Source of the DNA: Capsulimonas sp.
GTDB taxonomy: Bacteria; Armatimonadota; Armatimonadia; Armatimonadales; Capsulimonadaceae
Direction of reading: 5' to 3'
NCBI GenBank assembly: GCA_025963815.1
Contig: JAOQAA010000478.1
Span: 1 to 9,877 of the forward strand
Length of the DNA: 9,877 nt
In this document: positions 6,209 through 9,877 of the stretch, in pieces
Layout of the letters: each line of letters starts with the position of its first letter
Numbering within the stretch: the stretch's first letter is position 1
Notes under the pieces: model-generated
Told to the model about the DNA's origin: nothing
The model's database searches: none
The model's input: the letters and a program-made list of their open reading frames with translations, nothing else
Translations under genes and position numbers: made by a program

Positions 6209-6655
6209 CTACCCGCGCGAGTTGTAAAAACTGGGGCGCCCGCGCAGCTGCAGCGCGAGATGCGCCACAAGCTCGATACCGATGAAGAACAGCCCGCCGA
6301 GCCACCAGGCAGGCCAGCGCTGCGGCTGAAACCCTGGCAGCGCTGTTGAGGTCAGCTTCACGGCAAGAAACAGAACGACGCCCGCGATGAACCACACCAC
6401 GAAGCGGACGCCGGCCTGCACGACATGCGCGACGCGAAGGCGTGGGCGCAAATAGTTGAGAAACCAGAGTTCCACCCAGTGGCCGCCGAACGACGGCCAG
6501 AGCATCAAGAGAGCCGCTTTTGGCCAGTAGGCCAAGCCGCCCATGCGCAGGGCCAGCAGCGCGCCGACGATCAGCGCGATCGTGACCGTCCGCGTCAGTG
6601 TGACGCGAAGTGGTTCCTGATGAGGCCGCCACGGGAAATCGTCGTTTTGTATCAT
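6209..6655 (-). CDS. Small multi-pass membrane protein of unknown function
   Basis: This 148-residue protein is not assigned to a family. Four hydrophobic segments are visible at about 22-38, 45-66, 82-102 and 116-137, so an inner-membrane protein with four helices is likely. It is rich in tryptophan (for example 'PSFGGHWVELWF' at 54-65 and 'RWPAWWLGGLFF' at 113-124), and has conserved-looking His59, Glu62, Glu128 and His132 within or near membrane segments, which could bind a cofactor or proton, though this is only a guess. It starts 36 bases after the stop of the globin-ankyrin gene on the same strand and ends before the terminator at 6091-6123. It is therefore probably cotranscribed with the globin. 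No strong ribosome binding site precedes the ATG at 6655, suggesting coupling to the upstream gene. Confidence 0.7.
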   Translation of the reverse strand: MIQNDDFPWRPHQEPLRVTLTRTVTIALIVGALLALRMGGLAYWPKAALLMLWPSFGGHWVELWFLNYLRPRLRVAHVVQAGVRFVVWFIAGVVLFLAVKLTSTALPGFQPQRWPAWWLGGLFFIGIELVAHLALQLRGRPSFYNSRG

Positions 6656-6691
6656 GATCGTGGTGACTGTCGATGGGTTCTATTGCCTGGC

Positions 6692-7867
6692 CTATGTTTG
6701 AAAGAGACATCGCATTTGGTCTGTGCGCGCGGCTGAGAGAGGAGTGAGGCCCTTGCTTCCCACGGAAAGCGGATCGGCTCCTTTTGCCATTAGGAGGGCT
6801 GCGACGGCGGTCTTCCCGCAATTGACGGCGCGCCGAAGGGGCGTATCGCCATAACTGTCACGCGCTTCGATATCAGCGCCACACTCTACCAAGGCCTCGG
6901 CAGCCTCGACGTTACCGCGCCGGGCCGCCATGTGCAGCGCCGTGCAGCGCTTAGTCCCATCACAGGCGTCCACATTTGCGCCGCCGCGAATTAACGCTCT
7001 GACAGTGTCGACGCCGCCGGCGCATTCGTTTCCCGCACGGTAGAGCGGGGTGTGACCGCCTGTGTCTTGGATGTTGGCGTCGACTCCCAGCTTCAGGAGT
7101 TCCGCCACCAGCGCCAGATTCCCGGTGGCGGACGCTGCGTGCAGCAGGGTGAGGCCGCTGTAGCATTCGTGCGCCAGATCGGGATTATCGCGCAAAATTC
7201 GCTGTGCGTACTCCGCCATGACGTTATGGTCGCTGCCGATCAAAATACCAACGAATTGGGCGAACACCGAGCGGTTCTGCTGGAATCGTGACTGCAGCAG
7301 CGGACTTTCGATCAGAGCAGTCACTCGGTTCAATTCGCCCTCGCGGACAGCCGACACCATTTCGTCTAACTCGCGCTGCTGTTGCCATCGACATCGGATC
7401 TGCGCGTGTACATCCGAGGTTTCCAATCGATGTATTGTCTCGGGAACAGCCGGGCCGGTATTGACAATATACGCCGACGCTTCTTCGAAGAGTTCCGCCA
7501 GGGCGCTTCGCATGGGTTGGCTGATCTCCGTATCGTGGAGCGTCTCAGTCATCAGTTCTAACCACGCGTTCCGCTCATTTTGTCCGATTTGAAACCGGAG
7601 ATGCGATTCCCGTAGACTCAGCCACCACCGGCGCTGCGCGTCCTCGGATGGGCCATCCAGAAACTGAGCCAGGAACGCCGCCATCTCCTCAATGGCGCAC
7701 TTGTGGGTCTTTCCCGGAAACATTGGGCTTAACGTCGGATCGTTGCCCACACGGGCATAGAATGCGGCGGAAAGCTCGCGGCATTTCGCCGAACCTCCGA
7801 TCGTATCGAAGAGGTCAATTGCAGTCAAAGTGTCAGATCCTGACTCCCACAAAGGTTTCTTGGCCAC
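6692..7867 (-). CDS. Truncated (group II-like) hemoglobin fused to ankyrin repeats
   Basis: This 391-residue protein has two parts. Residues about 14-136 match group II truncated hemoglobins (GlbO/TrHbO type): 'DTIGGSAKCRELSAAFYARV' (21-40) with Tyr38 at position B10, 'SPMFPG' (47-52) with Phe50 at CD1, proximal heme ligand His89 in 'RESHLRFQI', and 'ERNAWLELM' with Trp102 at G8. Residues about 238-391 hold four clear ankyrin repeats (cores 'LTLLHAASATGNLALVAELL', 'HTPLYRAGN', 'CTALHMAARRGNVEAAEALV', 'DTPLRRAVNCGKTAVAALLM') and a short fifth. Residues 165-235 are probably degenerate repeats. The globin should bind heme and O2 or NO; the ankyrin part should bind a protein. The start is GTG at 7867 with GGGAG 9 bases upstream. 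It is soluble, with no signal peptide. Confidence 0.88.
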   Translation of the reverse strand: MAKKPLWESGSDTLTAIDLFDTIGGSAKCRELSAAFYARVGNDPTLSPMFPGKTHKCAIEEMAAFLAQFLDGPSEDAQRRWWLSLRESHLRFQIGQNERNAWLELMTETLHDTEISQPMRSALAELFEEASAYIVNTGPAVPETIHRLETSDVHAQIRCRWQQQRELDEMVSAVREGELNRVTALIESPLLQSRFQQNRSVFAQFVGILIGSDHNVMAEYAQRILRDNPDLAHECYSGLTLLHAASATGNLALVAELLKLGVDANIQDTGGHTPLYRAGNECAGGVDTVRALIRGGANVDACDGTKRCTALHMAARRGNVEAAEALVECGADIEARDSYGDTPLRRAVNCGKTAVAALLMAKGADPLSVGSKGLTPLSAARTDQMRCLFQT

Positions 7868-7883
7868 GCCTCAATTCTCCCAG

Positions 7884-7910
7884 ACTATCGCCGTTTCTAA
7901 AGTCGATAGT
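7884..7910. promoter_or_regulatory. Inverted repeat in the upstream region of the globin-ankyrin gene
   Basis: ACTATCG (7884-7890) and CGATAGT (7904-7910) form perfect 7-base inverted arms with a 13-base spacer, lying 17-43 bases before the GTG start. An AT-rich stretch (TAAAAT on the minus strand at 7916-7911) next to it could be a -10 box, which would place the repeat at the transcription start, as for an operator. No clear -35 box was found. Confidence 0.4.
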
Positions 7911-7916
7911 ATTTTA

Positions 7917-7941
7917 TCCCATAACTTCAGAAATTATGGGA
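7917..7941. terminator. Weak hairpin at the end of the caspase-like gene
   Basis: The arms tcccataa (7917-7924) and ttatggga (7934-7941) pair perfectly over 8 bases with a 9-base loop, and the second arm contains the caspase-like gene's stop codon (7934-7936). The stem is AT-rich, and only a short A/T tract follows on the minus strand, so its action as a terminator is uncertain. Confidence 0.4.
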
Positions 7942-9166
7942 TTTTGGGCGCAATCGGGTTTGCGGCTTCGGACTGAATCAGCGAGGCGTATTGGGTTTTG
8001 AGGGATTCGTTGGGACCGGTCGTGAGCGTGTGCGCGAGGACGACGGTTTTGGCGAGGCGGACGATGCGGATCCAGCGGGCGGTGAGCACATCTTCTTCTT
8101 CGGGGGCGTCCTCGTCGGGCGTTTCTTCGCCGCGCTGCTTAGAGGTTCGGTAAGCAGTCATGAGGCGCAGCTCGCCGCGCAGTTCGAGCTGTTTGGAAAG
8201 TCCTTCCAATGCGGCCGCCTGGGCGGGCGTGGACCATTTCAGGACGTCGGAGTAGGGGGTGCGGAAAATGGTTGGTTCTGGGGTTTTGACATAACGACGC
8301 ACGAAAACATCGGAGGTGGCGACGGGCGTGTCGATCGAGATGTCGTGGATCAGAGAATAGGCGAAGGCTTCGTTCATGCCGACGCGCCCATCGTGATCGT
8401 AGTCGGCGCTGGTCACGGGCTTGCCAAGGCGGTCTCGACCGCTGAGCGCGCCGAAGAAGTAGGAGGTAAAGTCGTGGTAATTGGCTTCGTTGACTTCGGG
8501 GGTGCAGCCGGCGGCGGGACGCACGGAAATGCTGGCGAAGAAGCCGCAAAAGTTGGGGCGCAGGGCCGGGCCCTTGGCGCTGGCGGCGCGGAACATGGTG
8601 TCGGCGAACGCTCCGGAGAAGCACTGCGCCATCACAAGCACGGTGGGCGTGGAGGAGGTGGGAGCGGCGTCGAGCGCGTCCGACAGCGTATCCACGGTGA
8701 GTAGATCGTTCCCCCACATATCGTAGGCGTTGTTGGCGAAACTGCCGTCGTCATCGGGGCTGCCATGGCCGGTGAAGTAAAGCAGCAAGGGACCTTTGGG
8801 ATCGGCCGCCAGCCCTTCAAAGGTTTTCTGAAAGGTCGCATATCGCGCGGGACCGTCGATGTTCTTGAGGAGGGTGGGGCGAAATCGCTCTCGTCCACGC
8901 CTGTCTTCGTACTGGACGTTCGCCGCCGTGAGGCTTCCGTTTGTAAAGAGAATACGGCGCTTCGTTCCGGCCGGCAGCAGGCGCTGGACGTACCGGACGT
9001 TGCTTTCGATCGCGACTTGATTGTAATCTTTGTCCGGACCGCCGCCGACGATCAGGCAGCGCAGCGGAGGCGCCGCCGTCTGCGCCCTGGCGGTGTCGGC
9101 GTACAGGCATGCGCCCAGAGCCATTGCGAGGGCGACGCCCAAAGAAAAGCGCGTTTTGAAAGCCAT
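7934..9166 (-). CDS. Exported caspase-like cysteine peptidase (C13/C14, clan CD) with EF-hand loop
   Basis: This 410-residue clan CD cysteine peptidase homologue has both parts of the catalytic dyad: His134 in 'LLLYFTGHGS' and Cys182 in 'TVLVMAQCFSGAF'. The core resembles legumain (C13) or metacaspase-type domains and runs from about 35 to 290. A complete 12-residue EF-hand loop lies at 255-266 (DYDHDGRVGMNE: Asp255, 257, 259, Gly260, Glu266), so calcium binding is likely. The N terminus is a signal peptide (1-28). It contains LGAC with Cys20, so a lipoprotein is possible, or cleavage after 'ARA' at 28. Residues 345-360 are acidic and unstructured. The frame continues upstream inside cdsA, but the ATG at 9166 is 8 bases after the cdsA stop, has AGAGAA before it and starts the signal peptide, so it is preferred. 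Confidence 0.85.
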   Translation of the reverse strand: MAFKTRFSLGVALAMALGACLYADTARAQTAAPPLRCLIVGGGPDKDYNQVAIESNVRYVQRLLPAGTKRRILFTNGSLTAANVQYEDRRGRERFRPTLLKNIDGPARYATFQKTFEGLAADPKGPLLLYFTGHGSPDDDGSFANNAYDMWGNDLLTVDTLSDALDAAPTSSTPTVLVMAQCFSGAFADTMFRAASAKGPALRPNFCGFFASISVRPAAGCTPEVNEANYHDFTSYFFGALSGRDRLGKPVTSADYDHDGRVGMNEAFAYSLIHDISIDTPVATSDVFVRRYVKTPEPTIFRTPYSDVLKWSTPAQAAALEGLSKQLELRGELRLMTAYRTSKQRGEETPDEDAPEEEDVLTARWIRIVRLAKTVVLAHTLTTGPNESLKTQYASLIQSEAANPIAPKIP

Positions 9167-9174
9167 GGGATTCT

Positions 9175-9877
9175 CTAATGTTTGTTGATCAGGAAAAACT
9201 GGATGTAATAGTACGCCAGGGGCGCGGAAAAGAGCAGGCTGTCGATGCGGTCCAGAACGCCGCCATGACCGGGGATCCAGTGCCCGAAATCCTTCATCTT
9301 CAACTCGCGTTTGAGCAGCGATTCGCAGAGGTCGCCAATCTGGCCGGCGAATCCGCAGAGAACGCCGAGGATGACGGCGTGTCCCATCGGCAGATGCAGC
9401 CACAAGCTGAGCGCCACGCCGCCGAGGCCCGAGGCGACCAAACCGCCGATACTGCCCTCCACCGTTTTGGCGGGGCTGATTTCGGGCGCCAATTTGTTGC
9501 GGCCCAGCGCCTTGCCAGCGAAGAGGGCGCCGGCGTCCGAGAGCCAGGTCGTCGCCGTCACGAAAACCACCAGCCACTCGGCGGGCGTAGTTCCGTGGAT
9601 CGGAGGCGTAAGAATATTGGCGTTCGTTCCGCGCAGCAGCGTCAAGTAGGAAAAGAGCCACCCGACATAGACCGCGCCGAGCAGCGTGGCGCCGACGCTG
9701 CTGATGGGGCTGGGCTGCCGTTTTACCATCTCCGTAGTCAGGTTCGCCATCACCATCAGCATCAGAACGGCAGGCAGATAGGAGGCGATGGCCGCGCCGC
9801 CGTGTGTCCAGGCGGCGTATTGACAGACGATGAAGGCGAGGAAGCCGAGAAATTTGTTGGGATCGGCCCCTTGTTTA
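9175..9877 (-). CDS. cdsA: Phosphatidate cytidylyltransferase, C-terminal part (5' end outside window)
   Basis: The visible 233 residues belong to CdsA, the inner-membrane enzyme that makes CDP-diacylglycerol from phosphatidic acid and CTP for phospholipid synthesis. The family signature is intact near the end: 'SLLKRELKMKDFGHWIPGHGGVLDRIDS', with Lys-Arg, Lys-Asp, His-Gly-Gly and Asp-Arg. Upstream motifs include 'SDAGALFAGKALGRNK' and 'SPAKTVEGSIGG', also typical. Several hydrophobic membrane segments are present. The frame is open to the window edge, so the ATG at 9762 is internal and the true start lies outside. It is followed after 8 bases by the caspase-like gene, whose ribosome binding site overlaps the cdsA stop, so they are translationally close and likely one operon. 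Confidence 0.95.
   Translation of the reverse strand, partial: KQGADPNKFLGFLAFIVCQYAAWTHGGAAIASYLPAVLMLMVMANLTTEMVKRQPSPISSVGATLLGAVYVGWLFSYLTLLRGTNANILTPPIHGTTPAEWLVVFVTATTWLSDAGALFAGKALGRNKLAPEISPAKTVEGSIGGLVASGLGGVALSLWLHLPMGHAVILGVLCGFAGQIGDLCESLLKRELKMKDFGHWIPGHGGVLDRIDSLLFSAPLAYYYIQFFLINKH

Noticed and set aside
6212..6221. Extra copy of cccgcgcgag, identical to an arm of the terminator before tdh, as an antiterminator
   Set aside because: It lies inside the end of the membrane protein coding sequence and is a low-complexity GC string; pairing with the terminator arm cannot be distinguished from chance.
6144..6821. Minus-strand frame of 225 codons overlapping the membrane protein
   Set aside because: Arginine/alanine-rich product typical of an out-of-frame GC-rich read. 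The overlapping frame with four hydrophobic segments is the better gene.
7991..8704. Plus-strand frame of 237 codons opposite the caspase gene
   Set aside because: Glycine/valine-rich product, antisense to a gene with catalytic motifs; no ribosome binding site noted.

Overview
The window is a GC-rich bacterial chromosomal segment with ten genes: seven complete, two cut by the window edges and one that appears frameshifted. None of them fixes the species. The mix of a globin fused to ankyrin repeats, an exported caspase-like protein with an EF-hand loop, and a threonine dehydrogenase/KBL operon suggests a free-living, aerobic, environmental bacterium, possibly a poorly sampled phylum such as Armatimonadota or a relative. 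That placement is a guess. No tRNA, rRNA, CRISPR array or transposase gene was seen.

Left part, plus strand (1-2316). The window opens in the 3' end of a GTP cyclohydrolase I gene (folE), closed by a perfect palindromic terminator. Next is a compact stress or regulatory cassette: an SRPBCC/AHSA1-like ligand-binding protein, an ArsR-family repressor whose start overlaps the previous stop region by 20 bases, and a DinB-like three-histidine protein. The cassette promoter is overlaid by two inverted repeats of identical geometry, which are good candidates for ArsR autoregulatory operators. A 19-bp hairpin closes the cassette. A short gene of unknown function follows.

Middle part, minus strand (2456-6123). 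A secreted thioredoxin-fold protein (TlpA/ResA-like, with an N-terminal extension) has its signal peptide in a different reading frame from its body. Upstream of it lies a 137-bp near-perfect palindrome that folds into a cloverleaf with three internal hairpins and almost no unpaired linker bases. This is the most striking unexplained structure in the window. Behind it is the threonine-degradation operon tdh-kbl (threonine to 2-amino-3-ketobutyrate to glycine plus acetyl-CoA). An intrinsic terminator sits only about 31 bases before the tdh start codon.

Right part, minus strand (6209-9877). A group II truncated globin fused to ankyrin repeats is followed by a small multi-pass membrane protein, probably in one transcription unit. 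Further right, the C-terminal part of phosphatidate cytidylyltransferase (cdsA) is followed after 8 bases by an exported caspase-like cysteine peptidase with a complete EF-hand loop.

The best candidates for undescribed biology are the cloverleaf palindrome at 3685-3821, the globin-ankyrin/membrane protein pair, the cdsA-linked EF-hand caspase homologue, and the double-operator ArsR/SRPBCC/DinB cassette.
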